Counted from the stretch's first letter, positions 35,914-45,595 are shown. The stretch: DNA of 64,000 bases from Campylobacter concisus (GCA_002092835.1 LVWL01000020.1:62001-126000); one strand, 5' to 3'. A program made the numbers and translations. The notes: generated by a model from the letters alone, not told the origin.

Positions 35914-36779
35914 ATGTTAAATCCGGCAGAAACCGCTCAAGCGGTCTCAAGCTCTATGGAGCATAAGGCTCATATGCCACTTACTAGTATTATCTTCCTT
36001 GCTATCATGCTGGAGCCGCTATTGCTATGGGTGATATTTTCTGGGCTCACTCGACAGTTGGTATGGCTGAAAATCAGTCTATTGGCCTTTCAAATTTTAT
36101 CGGTGGTATCACATTTAGTTGTGGTCTTATGATGGTTGTTTTTTATGGTGGTCACCTCTTTACAAGCTCTGTTTTAAGTGGTGTTAGTGCATATGAAGGA
36201 AAGCTAAAACTAGGTAAGACTATCGGATACTGGGCTATCGTTTGGATATTTAACTTCGTTGGCGGCGCACTGATCGCTTATATGTACTACTACTCAGGCT
36301 TGCCACTAAAGTATGATGGCTACATCTTGCAGCACTTTATACCAGCTGGCATTGGCAAGATCACAGCACCATTTCATGAGCTATTTATCCGCGGAATTTT
36401 TTGTAACGTCTTTGTTTGTATGTCTATTTGGACTGCGACAAGTGAGAGCAATCTATCTGGTAAATTCTTTGCCATTATGTGGATGATCGGCGCATTTGTG
36501 GCTTGCTCAATGGAGCACTGCGTGGCAAATATGTTCATAATCACTGAAGCCATCATCTCAAAAGCTCACTATATAGCAGCAAACGGCGGAGATATCGCTG
36601 CTGCAGCTGCGGCTCTAGGACATGGCATTACGGCTGAAAAACTAGAAGTTTTAAACTGGGGAAATTTTATCGGTAAAAACTTAGTTCCAGTTACACTTGG
36701 TAATATCTGCGGCGGACTTTTCTTTGTTGGTTTAGTTGGCTTTATGGCAAATAAATTCGATATGAAGAAAAAAGCTTAA
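35914..36779 (+). CDS. focA: Formate/nitrite transporter family channel (frameshifted)
   Basis: A FocA/FdhC-type pentameric channel of about 288 residues with six hydrophobic segments. The AAAGGAG site at 35901 points to the ATG at 35914 (MLNPAETAQAVSSSMEHK). The frame breaks at 36009, where one G is missing: restoring it reads IMAGAAIAMGDIFWAHSTVG and continues to 36779. Family features include AGAAIAMG, the segment with HCVANMF carrying the central pore histidine, and GNICGG. Lying just after the hydrogenase-4 operon, it probably moves formate across the membrane for H2-linked metabolism. The isolated single-base loss is probably a sequence error. Confidence 0.87.
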
Positions 36780-36786
36780 AAATTTT

Positions 36787-36810
36787 AGTCTTTGCTTCTT
36801 GGCAAAGACT
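36787..36810. terminator. Bidirectional hairpin between focA and the Crp/Fnr gene
   Basis: A perfect 9-base stem (AGTCTTTGC and its complement) with a six-base loop lies between the convergent genes. On the minus strand it is followed by TAAAATTTTT, a good U-tract; on the plus strand the T-tract is poor. Confidence 0.6.
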
Positions 36811-36864
36811 ATTCCTCTAAGGCTACTTTTTGCTAGCCATTATAAAAATTTTTGATTTTTAGTT

Positions 36865-37503
36865 TTAGTTTGTGTAACTTTCAAGTTTTTCATAATCAAT
36901 TATTAAAAACTCGTGTGGTGTAATCTTTCTTATAATGTCATCTTTTATAAGCTCATTAAATGCAGTTGAAGCACTTTGCCTCTTAAGTCCTACGAAGCTT
37001 GAGAGCACTTTTAGAGAAAATGGCAAAAAGAGGTAATGATAGCCATTTTGCTTTAAATCTTGTTCGCGTGCAAGCTCGATCAAAAAATTTGCAATCCTAC
37101 CTTTTGCATCTTCAAAAAGTATTGATTTTATGATCTGACGTTGCACGATGATAGCATTTAGCACCGCTTTTAAAATTTCATCTACAACATTTACATTTGA
37201 TAAAATTTCACTTATTTCGCTTAAGTTTATGGAGTAAATTTTTGCGTCTTCTAAAATTTCAAAAGCACAATTATCATCAAGAACAGCGATGTTGTTTGCT
37301 TCCAAACGGTAAAGGATAAATTCTTCCCCGTCTTCAAAAAACGAAAGCTTTGCACAGCCACTTTTTAAAATGATGATTTTGATCTCTTCTGCGTAAATGA
37401 TGCTTGTTTTTGGAAGGTTTTTGTACTCAAATTTATCAAGCTCGGATTGAGTTAGGATATCTAAAATTTGTGTTTGTAAAAGGCCTAAACGTGACTTTTT
37501 CAT
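36865..37503 (-). CDS. Crp/Fnr family transcriptional regulator
   Basis: The 212-residue protein has an N-terminal cyclic-nucleotide-binding-like beta domain (about 1-120) and a C-terminal winged helix with the helix-turn-helix LKVLSSFVGLKRQSASTAFNEL near residue 170. The N-terminal iron-sulfur cysteines of Fnr are missing, so it is not a classical oxygen sensor; the ligand is unknown. It lies convergent to the formate channel gene and close to hyf, so control of that anaerobic block is a reasonable guess but is not shown by the sequence. Confidence 0.82.
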   Translation of the reverse strand: MKKSRLGLLQTQILDILTQSELDKFEYKNLPKTSIIYAEEIKIIILKSGCAKLSFFEDGEEFILYRLEANNIAVLDDNCAFEILEDAKIYSINLSEISEILSNVNVVDEILKAVLNAIIVQRQIIKSILFEDAKGRIANFLIELAREQDLKQNGYHYLFLPFSLKVLSSFVGLKRQSASTAFNELIKDDIIRKITPHEFLIIDYEKLESYTN

Positions 37504-37621
37504 GATTCTCCCAAAAGTAGTTTTGGATTTTATCTTAGAAAGTATTTAATCAAGTTGAAATTTTTGCTTTTTAATTTTTAAATTTCAATAATTTTTAAAA
37601 GTAGTATTAATTTTTAAAGAA

Positions 37622-37640
37622 GGTTGCATAAAATGCAACC
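37622..37640 (-). terminator. Terminator of the thioesterase gene
   Basis: GGTTGCAT-TTT-ATGCAACC (minus strand) is a perfect 8-base stem with three-base loop, followed by TTCTTT, a few bases after the thioesterase stop codon. Confidence 0.6.
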
Positions 37641-37646
37641 AAATTT

Positions 37647-38060
37647 TTAAAAACCATGAAGTTTTTTTAGATTTTCATCTATAGGTTTTTTATGTCCATC
37701 TTTTGTTACACTGACGTAGGTTGCGATGGCGCTTGTGACATGTATAGTCTCTCTAAAACCACCGTCATTTAGCCTAAGCGCAGTCACTTCTATCTGTGTT
37801 GTTATCGATGTTTTGCCAACTGCGATGATCTTTGCGTAGCAGCTTAGCACGTCACCAACAAAGACTGGTTGTTTAAAGATGATCTCTTTCATAGAAATTG
37901 TCACAACGCGCTCGGGAGAAATTTCTCTTGCAGCTTGTGCACCTGCAAGGTCGATCTGACTCATTATCCAGCCACCAAATATATTTCCAGCCGAGTTTGT
38001 ATCTTTTGGTAGCATGACTTGTTTTATACGCGGCTCACCAAAATCTTTTAAAATATCCAT
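37647..38060 (-). CDS. Acyl-CoA thioesterase, hotdog fold (YciA type)
   Basis: A 137-residue hotdog-fold enzyme hydrolysing acyl-CoA esters. Family features are MLPKDTNSAGNIFGGWIMSQIDLAGAQAA, where the conserved Asn/Gly and Asp form the active site, and the VGDVLSCYAKI strand. The ATG at 38060 (MDILKDFGEP) is preferred over an upstream in-frame ATG at 38102 because AAAAGG stands seven bases before it. Substrate chain length cannot be inferred. It is divergent from ciaB with a gap of about 90 bases. Confidence 0.82.
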   Translation of the reverse strand: MDILKDFGEPRIKQVMLPKDTNSAGNIFGGWIMSQIDLAGAQAAREISPERVVTISMKEIIFKQPVFVGDVLSCYAKIIAVGKTSITTQIEVTALRLNDGGFRETIHVTSAIATYVSVTKDGHKKPIDENLKKLHGF

Positions 38061-38149
38061 TTTTTGCCTTTTAGATGTTAGAATTTTGGTTGATTGTAGC
38101 AAATTTTAATGGCTTTATGCTAAAATCCTGCAACTTCAGGGGATAAAAT

Positions 38150-39990
38150 ATGAACGATTTTAAAAGATTAAATGAGCTTACAAAAGAGCAAAAAAACAAG
38201 TTAAATGCTATTTATAAAAATTTAGACGATGATATCATAAACGAGGCTGTTAAAATTTGTGGTCTTGCTGGCACACCAAGCCAAAAACTAGCCCTTGCAA
38301 GAAGGATAGTAGATCTTAAAGTTGATCCGCTTCAAAATGAGTTAAAAAAGCTAAATTTAGGCGAGGATGAGCAAAAAAGTGTACTAAATTTAATGTATAA
38401 CTACGTTAGAAATTTATATGAAAATTTACATACAGAGCTTATAAAAAAAGCAAAAGAAGAGAAAATTTTAGATCAGTTTAATCAAGCTTTTATAGAAGCA
38501 ATGCATGAGCTTGGGCTTAGTTTAAATGCGTGGCAAATTTCATGGCAAGATCGCATTATCAACACTACAAATAAAGAGTTTGAAGCTAAATTTAGTGATC
38601 TCGGTATGGCAAATGAGTTTATCACTAAAAACGGCTTATTTCAGTGTGACGCTAATGGCGTAAGAGCTGAAAGAACTTACGGCGCAGTTTGCAAAGAGGG
38701 CGAGAAATTTAGCTTTTTGCCTTACGCGCTTGCCTTTAAAGATGAGGTTAGTGAGCTTAAAAAAGTCTTTGCAAAAAATCTTGAAATTTTAAGAAATTTA
38801 GCTAAAAACGACGAGCAAAAATCTTATGTCAAATACCTTGAAAAGCTGCAAAATGCCTTTTGCGAAGAGGACAACGCAAAGGTGATAAATGCTTGGCAAG
38901 AGGCTGAGATAGCATGGATGGATGTAAAAGGTGCGCTTCAACCAGGCCATCCGCTAGAGTACTACGAGGATGCCTATACGCACGCAGTTGCACTTGAGTG
39001 GGACATCAGGCTTGTTGATAGCGAGGGCATAGATGAGCTTAAATTTAAAGAAAAAGTGGCAAAAACCTATAAGAGCGTTTGCGAAAAGATAAAATTTGAT
39101 AACGCTGAGACAAATAGGGCAGTTAACGAAAATATCGCTAGAACGCAGGTTTATATAAGCGTGCCGATGATCTATTACGGCGCGGAGCTAAATGGGCTTT
39201 TTAGCGCTCAGGTCGTGCCAAATGATGAAAGTGTGAGCGCAAAATGTGGTAAGAAAATTTTTGCCTTTGTAAATCACGTCTATGAAAGCGCAAAGGCAAA
39301 GCCTTTTATGAAGCTTGGGGCTGAAATTTTTATCAAGGAATTTTTGGATTTTGGTAGAGAAATTTTATTTTTAAAGCCAAAAATTTGGAAAAAGTCTATG
39401 AAATTTCAACGATCGGCCATGAGTTTGGGCACATCCTCTTTATCGGGCTTGATACTGAGATGAGCATGAATAAAAGTGGTGTCTTTAAATTTATAGAAGA
39501 GTACAAGGCTACGACTGGCGGGCTAGTAAATTTCTTTTTACACGAAGAGACGGAGTATAAAATGGCCGTCTTTCATGAGCTAATAGCTCGTGCTGTTGGG
39601 CTTATCGCGTGGCGAAAGGTTGATGAGGTGAGGGCTTATTACTGCGAGGGACTCATACATCTTAGCTTACTTTTTAGGGCTGGAGTGCTTAAATTTGATG
39701 GCAAACTAAGCGTAGATATGAGCGAGCAAGCCTACGCTAAATTTAAAGAAATTTGCTTGAATAACTACTATGACCTAGCGCAAACATACGCTAAAAAAGA
39801 TGATGCGAGCACATTTTTGGAGAAATTTTGCCAAAAAGATGAACTAAGCTATTTGCCAAAAGATGAAGAGTGCAAGAAATTTGTTGAGCATTTTTACGCT
39901 AGATACGAAGCTATCGGCAACGACGTCGATGAAAGTGGCGAGTGGCAAAGATGGCAAAGCTTAGCCAAAAAGGCAGAGAAAGATAGATAA
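38150..39990 (+). CDS. ciaB: CiaB-type protein with HEFGH motif (frameshifted)
   Basis: Two overlapping frames give one protein of about 613 residues if one T is restored in the run at 39368-39372; the join reads EILFFKAKNLEKVYE. Size, the helical N-terminal half and the segment STIGHEFGHILFIG followed by MNKSGVFKFIEEYKATTGGLV fit Campylobacter invasion antigen B, which is reported to be involved in host-cell invasion by C. jejuni. The HEFGH pentad is of the HExxH zinc-peptidase type, with a possible third ligand in the downstream EEYKAT stretch. No signal peptide is seen. A single-base homopolymer loss suggests a sequence error rather than a dead gene. Confidence 0.8.
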
Positions 39991-40000
39991 AGACCGGAAC

Positions 40001-42328
40001 ATGATAAGTGAAATAAGCAACGAAAATCAAGTATCTTTTTTATTTATGTTGATACTTTTTTGTGTATATGTTGTTAGTTATTTTATTGCTAGTAGTTTTT
40101 ATAATGACATAATTACTGCTCTATTTGATTTTATGATCACATTATTTATCTTTTTAAAGCTAAAAGAGACAAGAAATTTAAAAACATATTGGATATATAT
40201 ATTACTAGGCCTTACTTGCTGGGTAGCATCAGACACTATGTGGATGCTATATGATAAGGTTGATTTTTTTAAACAATTTCTTTCTAAAGTCATTTTTATA
40301 CAAATCTCATACTTGGTCTCATATTTTATGTTTGCATTTTCTGCTTTTTACATTTTGATTAAAAATTTGAAAAATTTATTTTTAATGCAAGTATTTGTGG
40401 ACTCAGTTTCTATTTCCGCAATATATTTTAGCTTTATGTGGTTTATGATTTTTAATAGAAATTTAACTCAAGTCTTAAGCCAAAAAGATTTTTTTAATCT
40501 AAGTTACATCGCTATAGATTTATTTATGTTTTGTACTTCATTTATTGCGTTTTTTTCACTTAAATTTTCAAGAAAAAGACTATCTATGCTTTTATGCTTG
40601 ATAGCACTTATTGTAATAAGCATTTATGATGTTTTTACCACTACAATGGATTTTTGGATAGATGAAATTTCCTTTTTTGGATACGACATTGTGTTTAAGA
40701 GTTCATTTTTTATGTTGTTTGTTGCCACACTTCATTTAAGAGAGGGCGAGGCAAATCTAAAATTTAGGGCACTTAGAAACGATTTTGATAAAATTTTAAT
40801 ACAAAAGCTATTTGTTTTTGCCGTATTTTTAACGATCATGATCTTGTACTCTTGGAAGATAAATTTGACATGGTTATTTTCTATTTTAGTTACTTTGCTT
40901 GCATACGGAGCATTATCTTATACATTTTCTAATGTTAGAAAGATGGACATTTTAATTAAACGTGAAATACATATCAAAAAAGTGTTAAATAATCAGATAG
41001 AAAGTAAAGTAAAAGAGCTTGAAGAGACAAATAAACACCTACAAAGGATCAGTAAATATGATTATCTAACGAATGCTCTAAATCGCCAGTATTTTATCGC
41101 AAGGCTTGAAGAGATGATAAAGTTAAAGGCACTTGGCGAAAAGATAGATATTTATAGTATTGACATAAACCATTTTAAAGCGATAAATGACTCATATGGG
41201 CACTATATCGGCGATGATGTAATAGCAAAGTTTGCTTCAAATATTGAGTCAATATTGCCACCAAACGATTCCTTATTTGCAAGGTCTGGCGGAGATGACT
41301 TCATAGTTGTTGTCAAGCAAAATGAAAATGTACATTGCAGGGAATTTTTACGCTATCTACTAAAAGCTATTTCAGAGCCAATGGTTATAGATGATTATAA
41401 AATTGTACTTGATGCAAAAATAGGGATTAGCTCGACACAAACTAGTGAAATTTTGGCTGATGATTTTATCATGCAATCAGAAGCAGCACTAGAAGCAGCA
41501 AAAAAAGACGCATCTGAAAAGTATGTTTTTTATAACGATATAAAAAGCATGATTCAGGATAGAAACTATATAGAAATATTGCTAAATAGCATAAGCTTTG
41601 ATGAAGAATTTGAGCTAAAATTTCAGTCCCAATATCTAATAGAAGGTAAAAAAATAGTAGGAGCAGAGGCTCTTGTTAGGTGGAACTCTCCTATAAAAGG
41701 TCCGGTAGATCAATCAAAATTTATCCCAATAGCCGAACAAAGCTCGATTATCAATGCGATAGGAAAATGGGTGGCAAAAAATGCTATAAAACAAATGGCC
41801 TTTTGGAATGAAAAATATAATACTAATCTAAAAATAGGCATAAATATCTCGCCAAAACAGATTGATAATATAAATTTTGCATCTAAATTTTTAAGCTATA
41901 TAGATAGATACGGCATCGATCCATCTTGTGTAGATGTTGAGATCACTGAGGCTAGTCTTGTCAATGCTGAAGAGATGATGCAAAGTGCGTTATCCGAGCT
42001 TTCTAATAGAGGAATTTGCATATCCATAGATGATTTTGGTACCGGTTTTTCATCGATGAATTACATCAAAAAATATCCTATGAGTCGCCTAAAGATCGCT
42101 AAAGAGCTGATAGATAATATTGCTAAAAATGATATAGATAAAGACGTGGTAAAAAGTGTTATAGCTTTGGCTAAAAATGTGGAGCTAAAGACTATTGCTG
42201 AAGGTGTCGAAGATGAAACCCAGCTTGAAATTTTAAGAGAGCTTGGATGCGATGAGGTGCAAGGGTATCTTTGGGGCAAGCCAATGAGTGCAGAGGATTT
42301 TGAAAAGCTTATAATAAGTGCTATTTAA
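40001..42328 (+). CDS. Membrane GGDEF-EAL protein with conserved EAL motifs
   Basis: A 775-residue protein: about nine membrane helices (1-320), a short coiled coil, a GGDEF domain (about 345-500) and an EAL domain (about 520-770). The cyclase motif reads GGDDF, a conservative variant in SGGDDFIVV. The phosphodiesterase residues all look present: EALVRW, NISPKQ, the Glu in EITEAS, DDFGTGFSSM, the Lys in RLKIAK, AEGVED and QGYLWGKP. It is therefore probably an active c-di-GMP hydrolase, possibly bifunctional. It begins eleven bases after ciaB and ends overlapping the convergent YcxB-like gene. A related gene follows at 42991. Confidence 0.85.
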   Translation: MISEISNENQVSFLFMLILFCVYVVSYFIASSFYNDIITALFDFMITLFIFLKLKETRNLKTYWIYILLGLTCWVASDTMWMLYDKVDFFKQFLSKVIFIQISYLVSYFMFAFSAFYILIKNLKNLFLMQVFVDSVSISAIYFSFMWFMIFNRNLTQVLSQKDFFNLSYIAIDLFMFCTSFIAFFSLKFSRKRLSMLLCLIALIVISIYDVFTTTMDFWIDEISFFGYDIVFKSSFFMLFVATLHLREGEANLKFRALRNDFDKILIQKLFVFAVFLTIMILYSWKINLTWLFSILVTLLAYGALSYTFSNVRKMDILIKREIHIKKVLNNQIESKVKELEETNKHLQRISKYDYLTNALNRQYFIARLEEMIKLKALGEKIDIYSIDINHFKAINDSYGHYIGDDVIAKFASNIESILPPNDSLFARSGGDDFIVVVKQNENVHCREFLRYLLKAISEPMVIDDYKIVLDAKIGISSTQTSEILADDFIMQSEAALEAAKKDASEKYVFYNDIKSMIQDRNYIEILLNSISFDEEFELKFQSQYLIEGKKIVGAEALVRWNSPIKGPVDQSKFIPIAEQSSIINAIGKWVAKNAIKQMAFWNEKYNTNLKIGINISPKQIDNINFASKFLSYIDRYGIDPSCVDVEITEASLVNAEEMMQSALSELSNRGICISIDDFGTGFSSMNYIKKYPMSRLKIAKELIDNIAKNDIDKDVVKSVIALAKNVELKTIAEGVEDETQLEILRELGCDEVQGYLWGKPMSAEDFEKLIISAI

Positions 42329-42860
42329 GCACGCTCTTTGCGCTAAAATTTTCAAATTTCAAAATATCTTTATAGCAAAGTTTGGCCAGCTCATTTATCA
42401 TTTTTGAGCTAACTTCATCTTTTGGGATTATTAGATGAATCTTTTCTTCTAAAAAAATGATAAAGATATTTTTTAGCTCATAAATTTCACTAACTTTATT
42501 TAGGTCAAATTTTTCATTTTCTTTGGGTTCGTTTTCATAATAAGCCAGAAATTTCTCATTTACTTCAAAATTCATTTGCTTTTGAACATCTGAAATTTCA
42601 ATTCTCTTTAATGCAGCTATGCGACTTCTTTTTAAAAAAATAGGATAAAAAATGATCCAAAATATAGCAAAAACAGCCCCAATAACAGTAAAAATTTTAC
42701 TTTTTAATAGCATATCTACAACAAAACCAGCTATGATGGCTTCAGTAAATATCATAAAAGTGTTTATAAAATACTGCTTTCTTGCTGCCTTTGAGAAAAA
42801 TAAGATAAAAGATTTATAATCTATTAAATTTTGTCCATTTATGACGATACTACACTTCAT
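42321..42860 (-). CDS. YcxB-like membrane protein of unknown function
   Basis: A 179-residue protein with two adjacent membrane helices (about residues 32-75) after a short N-terminal region, and a C-terminal soluble domain (NEKFLAYYENEPKENEKFDLNKVSEIYELKN is the middle part) that resembles the YcxB-like domain with its terminal strand IHLIIPKDEV. No biochemical function is established for the family. The 3' end overlaps the convergent GGDEF-EAL gene by eight bases. Confidence 0.6.
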   Translation of the reverse strand: MKCSIVINGQNLIDYKSFILFFSKAARKQYFINTFMIFTEAIIAGFVVDMLLKSKIFTVIGAVFAIFWIIFYPIFLKRSRIAALKRIEISDVQKQMNFEVNEKFLAYYENEPKENEKFDLNKVSEIYELKNIFIIFLEEKIHLIIPKDEVSSKMINELAKLCYKDILKFENFSAKSVLK

Positions 42861-42923
42861 AAGATACCTTTGTGAATTTTAAAATTTTTGGGAAATTATA
42901 ACCAAAAGCAAAGTCAATTTTTG

Positions 42924-42929
42924 TATAAT
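42924..42929 (+). promoter_or_regulatory. -10 box of the second GGDEF-EAL gene
   Basis: TATAAT within TTGTATAATTTGG, followed about 15 bases later by the Shine-Dalgarno AGGAG (42944-42948). Together they place transcription start near 42936 and translation start near 42958, upstream of the first ATG. Confidence 0.5.
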
Positions 42930-42990
42930 TTGGACTATTTCTTAGGAGAGGGACACTATTTTTTTAATATCAAAATCATCTATAACTGGC

Positions 42991-45306
42991 ATGCGAAAAT
43001 GGATCTTAGTTGCAGTTGTAGCGCTATTCGTATTTGCACTATTAGCATCTTTACTTGACTATAATCTAATTGGAAAAATATCTATTTTGCTTAGTTTTTT
43101 TATAGTAACTTTTGGCATTTATACTTCAATGGATAAAGTAAAAACCAAAATAACGCATTGGCTTGCAATATGTTTTGGTGTTTTTTTATGGTCTATTTGC
43201 GATGCATTAATGGTGTTAAATCAAGATGTGCTATTGCGGGCTCATAGTTCTTATGCGTATCTTGATGTGTTTTTTATGTTGCCGATGATATCTATTTTAG
43301 CTGGCGTTAGTATATTTTTGTATTCAAAATTTGCAGCCAGCCAAGAAAAGCTAGCCATCATTATGGATAGCATAAGTGTCTTTTTTTTAATAGCAATGTT
43401 AATATATGGTATTTTTGATGAAGTAGATATCTTATCGATGATAAATAATAGATCAAATATCGTTTTTCTCTCTATTGTAGCCATAAATTTTCTTATACTT
43501 TTTATTACTTTAAGTGAGATTTTTACAAGTAGTTTGCTTCATATAAGAATTAGCGGCTTTTACCTTATATCGGCTAGCATTTTATTTACAATGCTAAATT
43601 TATTTATTTTCTATAGTCAGATCTCAAATGTAAATTTTGGCCATAAAATAGATTTTTTATATATCGTTCCTTTCTTCTTCTTGATGATAGGGGCTTTTCA
43701 TTTAAAAGCTAAAAATGAGTATGTTACAAATACCGATAAAGATATCTCAATAGGATCAAAATGGCTACCAATAATAATAGTTTTACCTTTGCTATTACAA
43801 GAAGATCTAACATCTTTTAGTGCGCTCATCTCACTTTTTGTTTTAGTTGTAAATGCTATTGTTAATTACTATGTTAAAAGCTCTATTGCAAGTAGAAAAA
43901 TATTAGATTATGAGAGAAATCTTCATAGAGAGATGGAAAAGTCGATGCATGAGCGAACTAATGAACTTATGCTCGCAAATTTAAGACTTCAAGATATGTC
44001 TGAGAAGGACTATTTGACAGATCTTGGCAATAGAAATTTTATAGTAAATGAGCTTGAAAGAATGTGTAAAAGCATCTCTGAAGATGAGGAAATCGCAGTT
44101 TATTATATAAATTTAAGCCGTTTTAAAAGCATAAATACATCTTATGGGCATGAAATAGGCGATAGAATTTTAAAGCTAGTTGCAAAAAGGATACTTGAAG
44201 TTTGCAATAGACAAGAAGCCATAGCAAGGATTAGTGCGGACGAATTTATCGTACTAGCAAAAATGGAGATAAATAGTCATACAAAACGCTTAAATCTTGG
44301 TATTGCCTTAAAAGACGCTATTGAAAAACCAATTCAAATAGATAGATATCACTTTGGACTTAAGTGCATAATAGGCATAGACGTAGCAACAAAAAATAGC
44401 ACGGCAAATCCAAGAAATATTATAAAAAATGCAGATATGGCAATGTATTACGCCAAGAAAAATCCAGCTTTAAATCCTATGGTTTATAGCGATAAAATTA
44501 GCAATGAAATGCACCTAAGCTCAAGCATCGAGATCGCGCTTAAAAAAGCTAATTTGCAAGAAGACCTTCATGTATATTTTCAACCAATATTTGATCTAAA
44601 AATCGAAAAAATGATCTACGCGGAGGTTTTTTTATATTGGAAATCAGAAAAATTTAGCTTGATGGAAGCAAGCAAATTTATGAAAGAGGTAAATGTAAAT
44701 AGCGATATTTTAAACGATATTTGCTCGCTTTTAGTTTCAAAGACCATAGAGTATGTAGATAGATGGCAAAAAGAAAAACTCTTGATACCAAAAATAAGTA
44801 TAAATGTTGCACAGATTCAAAGTAAATCAGAAAAATTTGTTTCAGATTTTATTTCTAGCTTACGCTCGCATCATATAAATCCAGAGCTTTTTGAAATAGA
44901 ATTTGGCGAAGAAATATGGACAAATAATTCTAAAACGCTCGATAAAATTTTTTCTATTCTTAAAGAAAATAATATAGACGTTTGCATAGATAATTTTGGC
45001 TCTGGATATACTTCATTTATTTATATTAGAAAATACGGTGTTAAGCGTATAAAAATAGCAAGTGAATTTGTTGCTCAAGCATCAAATAGCAAAATAGATG
45101 CACAAATCGTATCTGCAATTATCGATTTAGCAAAGGCAATGAAGATAAAAGTTGGTGCAAAAGGCATAGAAAAAGAAGAAGATATTCGTTTCTTAAAAGA
45201 GCTTGATTGTAATGAAGTGCAAGGACTTTTCTTATCTCGTCCTATGAGTGCAGAAGAATTTGAAGACCTTGTAAGACAAGATCCTCAAATGATAGCTAAA
45301 GCTTAA
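42991..45306 (+). CDS. Membrane GGDEF-EAL protein with degenerate active sites
   Basis: This 771-residue paralogue of the gene at 40001 has the same plan: about nine membrane helices, a linker, then GGDEF and EAL domains. Both catalytic signatures are lost. GGDEF is ISADEF in ARISADEFIVLAK; EALVRW is EVFLYW; the DDFG pair is DNFG; AEGVE is AKGIE. Neither synthesis nor hydrolysis of c-di-GMP is likely; a sensory or partner role is inferred. The ATG at 42991 has no Shine-Dalgarno; the frame is open back to 42946, and an ATT at 42958 lies nine bases after AGGAG, so the true start may be upstream and unusual. Confidence 0.83.
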   Translation: MRKWILVAVVALFVFALLASLLDYNLIGKISILLSFFIVTFGIYTSMDKVKTKITHWLAICFGVFLWSICDALMVLNQDVLLRAHSSYAYLDVFFMLPMISILAGVSIFLYSKFAASQEKLAIIMDSISVFFLIAMLIYGIFDEVDILSMINNRSNIVFLSIVAINFLILFITLSEIFTSSLLHIRISGFYLISASILFTMLNLFIFYSQISNVNFGHKIDFLYIVPFFFLMIGAFHLKAKNEYVTNTDKDISIGSKWLPIIIVLPLLLQEDLTSFSALISLFVLVVNAIVNYYVKSSIASRKILDYERNLHREMEKSMHERTNELMLANLRLQDMSEKDYLTDLGNRNFIVNELERMCKSISEDEEIAVYYINLSRFKSINTSYGHEIGDRILKLVAKRILEVCNRQEAIARISADEFIVLAKMEINSHTKRLNLGIALKDAIEKPIQIDRYHFGLKCIIGIDVATKNSTANPRNIIKNADMAMYYAKKNPALNPMVYSDKISNEMHLSSSIEIALKKANLQEDLHVYFQPIFDLKIEKMIYAEVFLYWKSEKFSLMEASKFMKEVNVNSDILNDICSLLVSKTIEYVDRWQKEKLLIPKISINVAQIQSKSEKFVSDFISSLRSHHINPELFEIEFGEEIWTNNSKTLDKIFSILKENNIDVCIDNFGSGYTSFIYIRKYGVKRIKIASEFVAQASNSKIDAQIVSAIIDLAKAMKIKVGAKGIEKEEDIRFLKELDCNEVQGLFLSRPMSAEEFEDLVRQDPQMIAKA

Positions 45307-45491
45307 ATTTCAGCCTTTATCTCTTCGTTTGATTTTACGACCATGCCTGAGCCATGGATCACGCTTGGAACACAACTGGTGCAGATATCAACTTCTTCGC
45401 CATTTTTATGAGCGTGGATAAAAACTGCATTTGTATCATCACTGCTTTTTAGTCCGCAAACATTGCAAACCACTAGATCTTTTTCTCTCAT
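45303..45491 (-). CDS. Small CxxC zinc-ribbon-like protein
   Basis: A 62-residue protein with two cysteine pairs, CNVCG near residue 9 and CTSCVP near 37, suggesting one bound zinc. A strong AAAGGAG precedes the ATG. The C terminus is acidic (SNEEIKAEI). It overlaps the end of the GGDEF-EAL gene by four bases on the opposite strand and is divergent from dut. I recognise no named family and give no function. Confidence 0.65.
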   Translation of the reverse strand: MREKDLVVCNVCGLKSSDDTNAVFIHAHKNGEEVDICTSCVPSVIHGSGMVVKSNEEIKAEI

Positions 45492-45589
45492 TTTTTCTCC
45501 TTTGAAATTTTTGCCTATTTTAGCTCCTAAATTTTATACATAAAATGATTTAAGTCAAGCTTGCCTCGTGGCATTTAATAATTTTTTGT

Positions 45590-45595
45590 TATAAT
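45590..45595 (+). promoter_or_regulatory. Extended -10 promoter of dut
   Basis: TGTTATAAT (extended -10: TGn plus TATAAT) preceded by a T6 run, 25 bases before the dut ATG; an AAAAGG Shine-Dalgarno lies between them. Confidence 0.6.

Noticed and set aside
33602-36020. Stop codons in hyfH and focA considered as selenocysteine UGA or programmed frameshifts
   Set aside because: The interruptions are frame changes at a missing base, with different stop codons, no hairpin after a UGA, and the same pattern occurs in unrelated genes across the window.
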